This document shows positions 8,882 to 18,119 of a stretch of 33,473 nucleotides of DNA, one piece after another; positions within the stretch are counted from its first letter, which is position 1, and each line of letters begins with the position of its first letter. Both the position numbers and the translations under genes were made by a program. The stretch comes from Pseudomonadota bacterium. GTDB taxonomy: Bacteria > Pseudomonadota > Gammaproteobacteria > JAFEDO01. The notes under the pieces were generated by a model. The model saw only the letters and a program-made list of their open reading frames with translations, was not told where the DNA came from and did no database searches. The stretch covers positions 1 to 33,473 of the forward strand of contig JAFEDO010000136.1 in the NCBI GenBank assembly GCA_018241565.1. The letters are read 5' to 3'.

Positions 8882-9748
8882 ATGATGATTCTAAAAACTA
8901 AAAGTCTTACTTCCGACATACAGAGAGTCGTTTTAAACAAAGGCACTGAGCACCCATTTACCGGTGAATACAACGATAAAGACGAATCTGGCACTTATTT
9001 ATGTCGTCAGTGCGGGCTTGCATTATTTCGATCTGAAACAAAATTTCATTCTAGTTGTGGATGGCCAAGCTTTGATGAAGAAATTAAAAATGCAGTATTG
9101 CATGAACCTGATCAAGATGGACATCGTACTGAAATTCTCTGTGCAAGATGTCATGCACATTTAGGTCATGTATTCCATGGAGAACATTTCACATTAAAAA
9201 ATACTCGCCACTGCGTTAATTCACTCAGCCTCGATTTTGTTTCTGATCTTCATGTAACAGATACTGAAGAAGCGATATTCGCAGCAGGCTGCTTTTGGGG
9301 CGTAGAATATTATTTAAAAAAATTATCTGGTGTTCTTAAAACTGAAGTTGGTTATACAGGTGGACATAAAAATAATCCTTCTTACAAAGAAGTTTGCGCG
9401 GGAAACACTGGCCACTTTGAAGCAATTCGAGTTTTATACGACCCCAATAAAATAAACTTTAAAAAGTTAACTCAATACTTTTTTGAAATCCATGATCCCA
9501 CACAAACGAATGGTCAAGGTCCTGATCTCGGAGAGCAATATTTAAGTGTGGTTTTTTATTATAACGACGAACAGAAAAAAACCGCCGAAGACTTAATTAA
9601 AATTTTAGAGAATGATGGCTTAGATATTGCAACACGTCTTTTGCCAGCTGCTACTTTCTGGCCCGCTGAAACGTATCATCAAGATTATTATCAAAAGACA
9701 GGACATACACCTTATTGTCACCATCATGTAAAACGATTTAAGGATTAA
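8882..9748 (+). CDS. msrAB: Fused peptide-methionine sulfoxide reductase MsrB-MsrA
   Basis: Both stereoisomers of methionine sulfoxide are repaired by this 288-residue fusion, with the B domain first. MsrB (about 1-120): zinc cysteines C41, C44, C87 and C90 (CRQC, CARC), SSCGWPSF with C59, and the catalytic cysteine C111 in TRHCVNSLSL. MsrA (about 128-285): GCFWG with catalytic C137, then EVGYTGG, and the late HHH/YCHHH tail. The gene starts ATGATG at 8882 or 8885; either is possible. No signal peptide is seen, so the enzyme is cytoplasmic. The stop codon shares TTAA with the stop of the convergent DUF1622 gene. Confidence 0.95.
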   Translation: MMILKTKSLTSDIQRVVLNKGTEHPFTGEYNDKDESGTYLCRQCGLALFRSETKFHSSCGWPSFDEEIKNAVLHEPDQDGHRTEILCARCHAHLGHVFHGEHFTLKNTRHCVNSLSLDFVSDLHVTDTEEAIFAAGCFWGVEYYLKKLSGVLKTEVGYTGGHKNNPSYKEVCAGNTGHFEAIRVLYDPNKINFKKLTQYFFEIHDPTQTNGQGPDLGEQYLSVVFYYNDEQKKTAEDLIKILENDGLDIATRLLPAATFWPAETYHQDYYQKTGHTPYCHHHVKRFKD

Positions 9749-10095
9749 GCTTCCTTATTAATCGCCATTAATTCTTTGTTAATAGAAAAATTCAAGAATG
9801 TTCGGATCAAAACAATGATGGCAAGAATACCAACTTCGTAATAACCCGGTGTTGTCATCGTACCAATGAGATCAGCCGCTACGATAAACTCTAACCCTAA
9901 AATAAGGATTCGTCCCAGATTAAGACGAATGAGATTAATTTTGGTGTCTTCTTTATTCAACAACTTTCCACTAAAGGCGTAATAAACATATTGATATAAC
10001 GCGACCAGCACCCCTGAAAAAATAATTAAAAATCCAATCAATGAAATAATATGCTTGATAACTAATAGAATACTTTGCAAGGAAGACCAATCCAT
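9745..10095 (-). CDS. DUF1622 family membrane protein
   Basis: A 116-residue protein with three predicted membrane helices (~14-34, ~50-68 and ~78-98). The LNLGRILILGLEFIVAADLI segment followed by VLIRTFLNFSINKEL is the DUF1622 signature. Function of the family is unknown. A good ribosome site (GGAG, seven bases upstream) supports the ATG at 10095. It is separated from mtnA by 64 bases and could be read through from it or have its own promoter. Confidence 0.85.
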   Translation of the reverse strand: MDWSSLQSILLVIKHIISLIGFLIIFSGVLVALYQYVYYAFSGKLLNKEDTKINLIRLNLGRILILGLEFIVAADLIGTMTTPGYYEVGILAIIVLIRTFLNFSINKELMAINKEA

Positions 10096-10159
10096 TATGT
10101 TTCTCCATTTTTATTTTTTCTAAAATCACACCAAAGTTACGTTGTTAAAAAGAATTCCC

Positions 10160-11173
10160 CTATAAAAATTGATATCTCAGGTCATCAGGCTTCAATATTC
10201 CTTTATCAATAATAAATGCGGTTACAAATTCTTTTGGGGTTACATCGAATGCAGGATTGTAAACCAAAGCATCTTCACAACTCCATAATAAATTTTGGTA
10301 ATCACTCACAAATCCTTTTACTTCTTCTGCATTCCTTTGCTCAATAATAATATCGCTGCCCTGTAAGCAGTTCGGATCGACAGTTGTATAAGGAGCTGCG
10401 ACATAAAATGGAATATTATGATGCTTTGCTAGCACAGCAACAGAATAAGTGCCTATTTTGTTAGCGAAATCTCCATTGATTGCGATTCTGTCAGCGCCAA
10501 CGATTACTTTTTGAATTTTCTTATCACGCATTAAGCTAGCAGCCATATTGTCACATATTAGAGTATAAGGAACGCCTGCCTTTTTTAATTCCCAAGTCGT
10601 GAGCCGTGCACCTTGTAATAATGGTCTGGTTTCATCAACATAGACATGCAATTTTTTACCATGATTATGTGCATGAATGATGATACCTAAAGCAGTTCCT
10701 ATTCCAGTAGTCACTAAACCGCCGGTATTACAATGAGTTAAAACCGAATCACCCGATTCCAACAGATCAAACCCATGATTGGCTATGTCTTTACATAATT
10801 TTTGGTCTTCTTCAAATAAATCCTCTGCCACTTTAATAATACGTTGCAGATCTTTTTGTTCCTCATAGGCTTTGATTTGCTTTTGAATACAATAAGCGAG
10901 ATTAATCGCGGTGGGCCTCGCTGATTTTAATAATTCAGCTGCACGATAAATTTCTTTTTCATTAGCACCTTGCTCCACATACTTTGCTAAAGATAAAGCG
11001 GCAGAAATTCCAATCAGTGGAGCACCACGGACTTGCAATCGAGAAATACTATCAGCCATTTGTTCGGGTGAATGGCATTCGATCCATTCTTCCTGCCATG
11101 GCAAATGCGCTTGATTTAAAATATACAATTTTCCATCAATATGTTTTAGTGCCGTTGATAGTAAAGTTTTCAT
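10160..11173 (-). CDS. mtnA: S-methyl-5-thioribose-1-phosphate isomerase
   Basis: MtnA converts methylthioribose-1-phosphate to methylthioribulose-1-phosphate in methionine salvage. The 337-residue protein belongs to the eIF2B-related isomerase family: RGAPLIGISAALS (~49-61), the catalytic-cysteine loop THCNTGGL, DETRPLLQGARLTTWEL, and VGADRIAINGDFANKIGT, with the catalytic aspartate in GADR. Its ATG overlaps the mtnB stop by four bases (ATGA), so the two successive enzymes are coupled. No other salvage gene (mtnK, mtnP, mtnC, mtnD) is in the window. Confidence 0.95.
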   Translation of the reverse strand: MKTLLSTALKHIDGKLYILNQAHLPWQEEWIECHSPEQMADSISRLQVRGAPLIGISAALSLAKYVEQGANEKEIYRAAELLKSARPTAINLAYCIQKQIKAYEEQKDLQRIIKVAEDLFEEDQKLCKDIANHGFDLLESGDSVLTHCNTGGLVTTGIGTALGIIIHAHNHGKKLHVYVDETRPLLQGARLTTWELKKAGVPYTLICDNMAASLMRDKKIQKVIVGADRIAINGDFANKIGTYSVAVLAKHHNIPFYVAAPYTTVDPNCLQGSDIIIEQRNAEEVKGFVSDYQNLLWSCEDALVYNPAFDVTPKEFVTAFIIDKGILKPDDLRYQFL

Positions 11174-11823
11174 AACAATTTCTTACCTATCTTTTGCCGC
11201 ATCTCTCGAAGCACATCAATTTCTTTTTGAGGCAATTTAGTAATGCCACATAGTAATTGTGCTTTCATCAAAATATCCGCTGAGTGTTCTAATCGTTCTA
11301 TACCATTAGCCGCTTCTTCTAAATCTTCTCCCCAGGCTAACGCACCATGTCGCGATAAAACCATCAATCGATGTTCCGGCAAAAATGGAATTAACACTTC
11401 GCCCATTGTTTGCGTGCCAGGCCGTGCATAAGGAACAAAAGGAATTTGACCTGCAGATAGAATCAATTCAGACATAGATTCAGCAGGCAATTCGGTCAAT
11501 TCAGGGTAAGCAATACTCCAAGCAATCGCTGTCGGAGGATGCGCGTGAACAACACAACGGGCTTCAGGACAGTAATTATAAACGGTTAAATGCATGAGGC
11601 GTTCAGTTGAAGGATTACCTGAAATAATTTCACCATCAATTGTTATAACAGCCATATCATCGGAAGATAATAGCGCTTTAGAACATCCTGCTGGAGTAAT
11701 TAAAATCTTTTGATCATCGATACGATAACTAATATTTCCATCTGCAGCTGCTAATAAATTTTTTTCATATAACCGTTTCGCAACAGAAATCATTGCCATA
11801 CGTAAGCTTTGTTCATTCAACAT
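11170..11823 (-). CDS. mtnB: Methylthioribulose-1-phosphate dehydratase
   Basis: MtnB is a class II aldolase-fold zinc enzyme that dehydrates methylthioribulose-1-phosphate, the step after MtnA. Visible motifs: DGNIS, ITPAGCSK, the zinc-binding VVHAHPPTAIAWS, and LSRHGALAWGEDLEEAANGI with the third zinc histidine. I place the start at ATG 11823, four bases after the astD stop. An in-frame TTG at 11838 adds five residues, overlaps astD by 11 bases and has the better ribosome site (AGGA, seven bases away), so it may be the real one. The gene is read from the same strand as astD, mtnA and astA. Confidence 0.93.
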   Translation of the reverse strand: MLNEQSLRMAMISVAKRLYEKNLLAAADGNISYRIDDQKILITPAGCSKALLSSDDMAVITIDGEIISGNPSTERLMHLTVYNYCPEARCVVHAHPPTAIAWSIAYPELTELPAESMSELILSAGQIPFVPYARPGTQTMGEVLIPFLPEHRLMVLSRHGALAWGEDLEEAANGIERLEHSADILMKAQLLCGITKLPQKEIDVLREMRQKIGKKLL

Positions 11824-11827
11824 AATT

Positions 11828-13315
<1,488 letters not shown>

Positions 13316-13342
13316 TTATGGTGTTGTCATTCTTTATATTCT

Positions 13343-13411
13343 TGTCATCCTGAGCGAAGCCGAAGGATCTCAAGGTTAATGCTGAGATCCTTCGCAGAGC
13401 GAGGGATGACA
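13343..13411. repeat. Palindromic dispersed-repeat element between astA and astD
   Basis: TGTCATCC (13343-13350) pairs with GGATGACA (13404-13411), and CGAAGGATCTCA (13361-13372) pairs with TGAGATCCTTCG (13383-13394); the bases between form an imperfect stem. The GTCATCC-TGAGCGAAG-CGAAGGATCT pattern is a well-known extragenic repeat in many bacterial genomes. A partial copy of the right arm recurs at 25608-25627. In RNA it would be a long hairpin between astA and astD. Confidence 0.85.
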
Positions 13412-13459
13412 CAGTTCACACTCAGTATAATACCGTTTATTTCATGATAATAATTTCGC

Positions 13460-14476
13460 TCAGAATAAAACCCAGCGAATTTGATCGCCTACTTTAATTT
13501 GTAGTGCTTTTGCAACTTCTGGCGTGATGGTGACGCTACCATCTAATTCTTGTTCTAAGCTCCCAAAGCAGACACGAAAATTATCCAGTGATGCATTCGC
13601 AATTAAATAACGTTCACTCATAAGTTCTGTTCGCATACTTCCTACTTCAGATAATCGGCTTTCTGAAACCGTTCGAATTTCTGTGAGAGGAGTATCAATC
13701 AGTGGCCCTCCATCAAAAATATCGACGTAACCACTGAAACGAAATCCTTCTTTCTGCAGAATTTTCAAAGCAGGACGAGTATTTTCATGCACTTGACCAA
13801 TGACTTGCTGCGCTTGCTTGGGTAGCAAAGGAACATACACTGGCAAATTAGGCATTAAATCTGCAATAAATTGTTTATCAGTTGTTCCTGTTAATTGATC
13901 CGCTCTTGTAAATTCCATTTGAAAAAAATGTTTCCCTAATCCTTCCCAAAAAGGTGATTGACCATTTTTATCGGAAAAGCCTCGCATTTCAGCAAAAATA
14001 ATATCCGAAAAACGAGTCGGGAATTGCGCCATAAATAAAAAACGAGAACGAGACAATAAAAGTCCTAGTCCTCCTTTTCGATACGGTTGCGCTAAAAACA
14101 AAGTGCAAATTTCTGATTTTCCGGAAAAATCATTATTCAAATGGAGTATTTGATATCGTGAAGTAATATCTAAATCGTAATTAATTTTCGTCAATGTACC
14201 TACATGATATGAATAAAATGGCACCTCTAATCCAACTCTTGAATCTATTGCACAGGTCCCCGCAATTTTTTTCTTTTCAAGATCTTCTAAAACAAAAAAA
14301 TATAATGCCGAAGAATGTTGATCCGCTGGCTTAGAAAACGCCTGAATTGAATTTTGAATTTTCGTTTGAATTAATTTCTTGTTCGGAGGCAACGTGGTCA
14401 TTCCTCCACTACTCTGTTGTGCAAGCTCTAAAATTCCATTTAAATCTTTCGGTTTGACAGGTCTTACTAACATCAT
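13460..14476 (-). CDS. astA: Arginine N-succinyltransferase
   Basis: AstA transfers succinyl from succinyl-CoA to arginine, the entry step of the AST pathway of arginine breakdown. The 338-residue protein opens MMLVRPVKPKDLNGILELAQ, then SSGGMTTLPPNKK, exactly the AstA start. It contains CTLFLAQPYRKGGLGLLLSR (GNAT-like acyl-CoA loop), FAEMRGFSD-KNGQSPFWEGL-GKHFFQM and the C-terminal YVDIFDGGPLI segment, all typical. It starts at ATGATG (14476 or 14473), the first ATG overlapping the TGA of the preceding M20 gene, so translation is coupled. A ribosome site (AAGGA) lies 10 bases upstream. astB, astC and astE are not in the window. Confidence 0.96.
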   Translation of the reverse strand: MMLVRPVKPKDLNGILELAQQSSGGMTTLPPNKKLIQTKIQNSIQAFSKPADQHSSALYFFVLEDLEKKKIAGTCAIDSRVGLEVPFYSYHVGTLTKINYDLDITSRYQILHLNNDFSGKSEICTLFLAQPYRKGGLGLLLSRSRFLFMAQFPTRFSDIIFAEMRGFSDKNGQSPFWEGLGKHFFQMEFTRADQLTGTTDKQFIADLMPNLPVYVPLLPKQAQQVIGQVHENTRPALKILQKEGFRFSGYVDIFDGGPLIDTPLTEIRTVSESRLSEVGSMRTELMSERYLIANASLDNFRVCFGSLEQELDGSVTITPEVAKALQIKVGDQIRWVLF

Positions 14477-15681
14477 AAATTTTGTTCCTTAGCTAATTTC
14501 ATGAGTAATAATGCGGCGAGCTGTGATCGTTCCACTAAACTATCTAATTTAATAAATTCCTTTTCACTATGAATATCTCCGCCTCGAACTCCGAGAGAAT
14601 CAACGACAGCAACACCAGCTGCTGATAAATTATTTCCATCACAACATCCTCCAGAAGGATGCCATTGAATATTTAAATTTAATTCTTTGGCTGCAGCGAC
14701 CACAAACTCTAACAACTTTAAATTTTTAGCATCTAAAGGTTTTGGTTTACGATGAAAATCCCCATGTAATTCAATTTGGAATCCTTCTCGATCACTTAAT
14801 TCAGACACTATTTTATTAAATGCTTCTTTTACCCAGGCCTCATCTTCTGATTGTGTAATTCGAACATCGATCTCAGCAATTGCTAAATTGGGAACCACAT
14901 TAGTCGCACTGCCACCATGAATTCTTCCCACATTAATCGTGACGCCTTCACGCTTTCCATTTAAATGATTAGCACTTTGAATAAATTCAGCTAAATGACA
15001 AATCGCATTTCGTCCTGCTTGAAAGTCTCTTCCTGCGTGCGCAGCTCGCCCTTTGGCCACTACTGTAAATACAGCACAGCCTTTGCGCGCACCCACCAAA
15101 TCTCCTGAACTTAATGCAGGCTCAAAAATAAAAGCAACTTTGTGACGTTTTCCAACTTCTGCTAATAAAGCAGCCGAAGCAGGCGATCCAATTTCTTCAT
15201 CTGAGGTAATTAACACTTCCCAACCTAATTGATCAGCAAACGGTGATTGCTCTAAAGCGTGAAGTGCATACAGCACTATAAGTAATCCACCTTTCATATC
15301 GGTCACACCAGGGCCATTCAATGTATTGTCATCTATTTTTTTGACTTGCTGGAAAGGATGATCCGCACCATATACAGTATCCATATGTCCACATAGAAAT
15401 ACTTGTTGAGGCGCTTCTGGACGTTTACGAATACTTAACGCTTTTCCAACATGGCATTGCACGACTTGACCTAGACTATTAACGTGACTGAAAGGTAGTA
15501 ACTCAATTTCTGCAATATCGGTCGACAACTCAGAAAAAGCTTTTTGTAAAACCTGAGACATTTTGGCCAAGCCATCCAAATGATAAGTCCCCGAATTGAT
15601 ATTGGCCCATTCAATTAGGGTTTTGGTCATGTTTGCTTGCTGTTGCTGCAACCAATTCAGCGGCTGACGGTATTGCTCCAT
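14473..15681 (-). CDS. M20-family metallopeptidase/amidohydrolase, possibly acting in arginine succinylation pathway
   Basis: A 402-residue zinc hydrolase of the M20 (carboxypeptidase G2/ArgE/DapE) family. Visible: CGHMDTVYG (first zinc His and catalytic Asp), GPGVTDMKGG (bridging Asp), TSDEEIGSP (catalytic Glu-Glu), the dimerisation-domain segment GRAAHAGRDFQAGRNAI, and GGSATNVVP. The late zinc His is in the GGDIHSEKEF segment. It is coupled to astA by a TGA/ATG overlap, so it probably works on a succinylated or acylated arginine-pathway compound. Inference: it may replace AstE, the M14-type succinylglutamate desuccinylase, as a non-orthologous deacylase. Other M20 substrates (acylated amino acids, dipeptides) remain possible. 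Confidence 0.88.
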   Translation of the reverse strand: MEQYRQPLNWLQQQQANMTKTLIEWANINSGTYHLDGLAKMSQVLQKAFSELSTDIAEIELLPFSHVNSLGQVVQCHVGKALSIRKRPEAPQQVFLCGHMDTVYGADHPFQQVKKIDDNTLNGPGVTDMKGGLLIVLYALHALEQSPFADQLGWEVLITSDEEIGSPASAALLAEVGKRHKVAFIFEPALSSGDLVGARKGCAVFTVVAKGRAAHAGRDFQAGRNAICHLAEFIQSANHLNGKREGVTINVGRIHGGSATNVVPNLAIAEIDVRITQSEDEAWVKEAFNKIVSELSDREGFQIELHGDFHRKPKPLDAKNLKLLEFVVAAAKELNLNIQWHPSGGCCDGNNLSAAGVAVVDSLGVRGGDIHSEKEFIKLDSLVERSQLAALLLMKLAKEQNL

Positions 15682-15783
15682 ATCACCTTCCTTTTAAAAA
15701 AACGGATTATACGGTTCAAGATTTTAAAATACAGCTGAATTCACCTCCTCAATAGCCGTATCTAGACTCATGGTTATTTGCCA

Positions 15784-15812
15784 TTCCCAAACGACCCCCA
15801 AACGGTTAGAAT
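15784..15812 (+). promoter_or_regulatory. Weak candidate promoter for pcnB
   Basis: TAGAAT (15807-15812, five of six bases of TATAAT) is preceded by TTCCCA (15784-15789) at 17 bases. Transcription would begin near 15819 and give a leader of about 55 bases before the AUU start. Only the -10 is good. Confidence 0.25.
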
Positions 15813-15873
15813 TCACAGCCTTGAAATTACACAGCTGGTAAATAGCCCGCCCTAACCCAAGAGGAATATCGTT

Positions 15874-17196
15874 ATTTTTAGCTTCATCAAAAACATACTG
15901 ACGTCAAAACGCCAAAAAGTCGAAGCGCGACACAGCAATATTGATGCGTCTTTTATTATCCCACGAGATCATCATTGTATTTCACGAGCAGATATCAATC
16001 CAAACGCCTTGAAAGTTCTGAGACGGTTGGCAAAAGCCGGCTACGAATCTTTTTTAGTGGGCGGTAGCGTTCGTGATTTGTTACTCCGCAAGGCACCGAA
16101 AGATTTTGATATTGCGACAGATGCTCACCCAGAAGAAGTTCGAAAACTATTTCGTAATTGTCGATTAATCGGGCGACGATTTCGTTTAGCGCATGTTTTC
16201 TTTGGACGCCAAATTATTGAAGTTGCGACTTTTCGTGCAAACACAGAAATAGTAAAAACCATTACTAAAAATCCTCACGGCATTATTTTGAGAGATAATG
16301 TGTATGGCACTTTAGAAGAAGATGCTTGGCGCAGAGATTTCACAGTAAATGCGCTTTATTACAATATCACTAATTTTTCTATCGTTGATTATACAAGTGG
16401 GATGGCCGATCTAGAGAAGAAAATCATTCGCATGATTGGAGAACCTGAAAAGCGATATCAAGAAGATCCTGTTCGTATGCTTCGTGCTGTTCGCTTTGCT
16501 GCAAAATTGAATTTTACTATCGAAGAAAAAACCGCAGCTCCTTTATCAAAATTATCTGGATTATTACTTCATGTACCATCTGCTCGATTGTTTGATGAAG
16601 TTATTAAAATATTTCATAGCGGAAATGCTCTTGCTGCATTTACACTGTTAAATCAGTATGATTTATTCAAATCACTCTTTCCTCAAACTGCTTATCATCT
16701 ATCAAGATCTCAAAATAATGTGGTTAAAAAGTTTCTTGAATCCATGCTTCTCAATACAGACACTCGTATTAATCAAGATAAGCCAGTAACACCTGCATTT
16801 TTATTTGCAGCATTTCTGTGGCATGACTTACAAGCCACAGAAAAAAAACAAAACCCCGAATTACCAAAAATGATTGCTTTTGAAAATTCAGCGAACCAAG
16901 TCATTCAAACTCAATTGAAAACAATTGCTATTCCAAAGCGTCTCACAAAAACTGCACGTGAAATTTGGTTCTTACAATATCGCTTTCACAAACGAGCAGG
17001 AAGTCGTGCTTTTAGAACGCTGTCACATCCACGATTTAGAGCAGGTTATGATTTTCTTTTACTGCGTGCAACAATTGGGGAAGTCAAACAAGAGTTAGCA
17101 GATTGGTGGACTCGATTCCAATCTGTCGGTAATGAAGAACGAGAAGCCATGGTTGCTGCTTTACCTCAACCAAAAACTACTACACAAAATGAATAA
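15874..17196 (+). CDS. pcnB: Poly(A) polymerase I, apparently starting at AUU
   Basis: PcnB adds poly(A) tails to RNA 3' ends, promoting decay. No ATG, GTG or TTG lies in frame between the upstream stop (15853-15855) and TTG 16009, yet the conserved sequence PRDHHCISRADINPNALKVL is encoded before and across 16009. E. coli PAP I has PREQHAISRKDISENALKV there. ATT at 15874 has GAGGA (15861-15865) eight bases upstream and gives (M)FSFIKNILTSKRQ, against MFTRVANFCRKVL in E. coli, whose pcnB is known to start at AUU. Domains: nucleotidyltransferase head with LVGGSVRDLL (61-70) and catalytic D77-F-D79 (KDFDIATDA), then RNA-binding regions; basic C-terminus. 440 residues, slightly shorter than E. 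coli. folK overlaps its 3' end. Confidence 0.9.
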   Translation: MFSFIKNILTSKRQKVEARHSNIDASFIIPRDHHCISRADINPNALKVLRRLAKAGYESFLVGGSVRDLLLRKAPKDFDIATDAHPEEVRKLFRNCRLIGRRFRLAHVFFGRQIIEVATFRANTEIVKTITKNPHGIILRDNVYGTLEEDAWRRDFTVNALYYNITNFSIVDYTSGMADLEKKIIRMIGEPEKRYQEDPVRMLRAVRFAAKLNFTIEEKTAAPLSKLSGLLLHVPSARLFDEVIKIFHSGNALAAFTLLNQYDLFKSLFPQTAYHLSRSQNNVVKKFLESMLLNTDTRINQDKPVTPAFLFAAFLWHDLQATEKKQNPELPKMIAFENSANQVIQTQLKTIAIPKRLTKTAREIWFLQYRFHKRAGSRAFRTLSHPRFRAGYDFLLLRATIGEVKQELADWWTRFQSVGNEEREAMVAALPQPKTTTQNE

Positions 17197-17677
17197 CACG
17201 ATTATTTGCTATATAGGCTTAGGAAGTAATTTAAATAATCCTACTCAACAAATTAAAACAGCTTTGTTAGAAATCACAAAAATTCCTGAAACAAAACTAA
17301 CAAAAAGTTCTTCTTTATATTCCAGCAAACCATTAGCACCTTACTCTGAACAACCCAGTTATGTTAATGCTGTCGCTGAATTAGAAACTACGCTCTCAGC
17401 AAAACAATTATTAGAATCCCTCCACGATATTGAAGTCATACATGGACGAGATAGAAAAACTCGCTGGGAACCTCGTGTTTTAGACTTGGACTTATTACTC
17501 TATGGCGAGCACTCTATTAATGAACCTACTATAAGAGTCCCTCATCCTGAAATGTATAAACGGGACTTTGTCTTATATCCGCTCTATGAAATTGCTCCTC
17601 ATATTACCTTGCCTGGCGGTGCCTCTCTGGCCTATTTATTAGCTAACTGCCTCGATAATGGGCTCCAAAAGCTATAA
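17189..17677 (+). CDS. folK: 2-amino-4-hydroxy-6-hydroxymethyldihydropteridine diphosphokinase
   Basis: FolK transfers diphosphate from ATP to hydroxymethyl-dihydropterin in folate synthesis. I place the start at ATG 17189, which overlaps the pcnB stop by eight bases and begins MNNTIICYIGLGSNLNNP, matching the family start (Y-I-x-LGSN). A longer in-frame start at 17132 would add 19 residues that only reflect the pcnB overlap. Motifs: GLGSNL (10-15), IHGRDRKTRWEPRVLDLDLL (Mg/ATP loop, with WEP where WGP is usual), and PHPEMYKRDFVLYPLYEIAP. 162 residues, normal length. pcnB-folK order is common in gammaproteobacteria; no ribosome site, consistent with coupling. Confidence 0.95.
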   Translation: MNNTIICYIGLGSNLNNPTQQIKTALLEITKIPETKLTKSSSLYSSKPLAPYSEQPSYVNAVAELETTLSAKQLLESLHDIEVIHGRDRKTRWEPRVLDLDLLLYGEHSINEPTIRVPHPEMYKRDFVLYPLYEIAPHITLPGGASLAYLLANCLDNGLQKL

Positions 17678-17755
17678 ATTGTATAAAATACTCACAATAA
17701 CTCAAATAGTACCTATAATTACAGTAGGTTTAGACATATTTGGGAGTAAATGACT

Positions 17756-18058
17756 ATGAGTAGTAACGGCTGTACACGCTTATGTATCCCAGCATTTGGA
17801 TTTGCATTAGGCATTACTCAAGGGGTTGCCTTATTCATTATTGGGTTTGGCGCCTCGCTGAGCGCTGCGGGTTGGGCGAGCAAGTTTATCGAAGTTGTTG
17901 GCAATGCCTACGTGGGTTATCACGCAACTTTAGTTGGCGCTGCCACTGGCGGGTTGTATGGGTTAGCGGTTGGATTTTGCATCGGTTCATTGATTGCTTT
18001 TCTATATAATACCGTCAATCGATGCTGCTGCGATAAAACCTGTGAAACAAAAGGATGA
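17756..18058 (+). CDS. Small holin-like membrane protein
   Basis: A 100-residue protein with two or three hydrophobic helices rich in small residues (FGFALGITQGVALFIIGFGA at ~12-31; YVGYHATLVGAATGGLYGLA near the middle; then FCIGSLIAFLYN). The pattern resembles the short proteins annotated as 'bacteriophage holin' that are found outside prophages in Legionella-like and other genomes. The tail NRCCCDKTCETKG has four cysteines, which is unusual. I place the start at the second ATG (17756), nine bases after GGGAG (17742-17746); ATG 17750 is only three bases from it. No phage genes are nearby, so a lysis role is unlikely. Function unknown. Confidence 0.72.
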   Translation: MSSNGCTRLCIPAFGFALGITQGVALFIIGFGASLSAAGWASKFIEVVGNAYVGYHATLVGAATGGLYGLAVGFCIGSLIAFLYNTVNRCCCDKTCETKG

Positions 18059-18119
18059 TTTTTTCACAACAATGGTTACAATGCTCTTTTTCTAAATGCT
18101 TGTGGGTTTTATCTAAAAA

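Noticed and set aside
16009-16011. TTG 16009 as the start of pcnB
   Set aside because: It would cut off conserved residues seen upstream in frame, and no ribosome site precedes it.
17132-17188. An N-terminal extension of FolK from ATG 17132
   Set aside because: These 19 residues overlap pcnB and are not FolK-like; the family start begins at ATG 17189.
17756-18058. A prophage remnant around the holin-like gene
   Set aside because: The neighbours are folK and DAHP synthase; no other phage-like gene is present.
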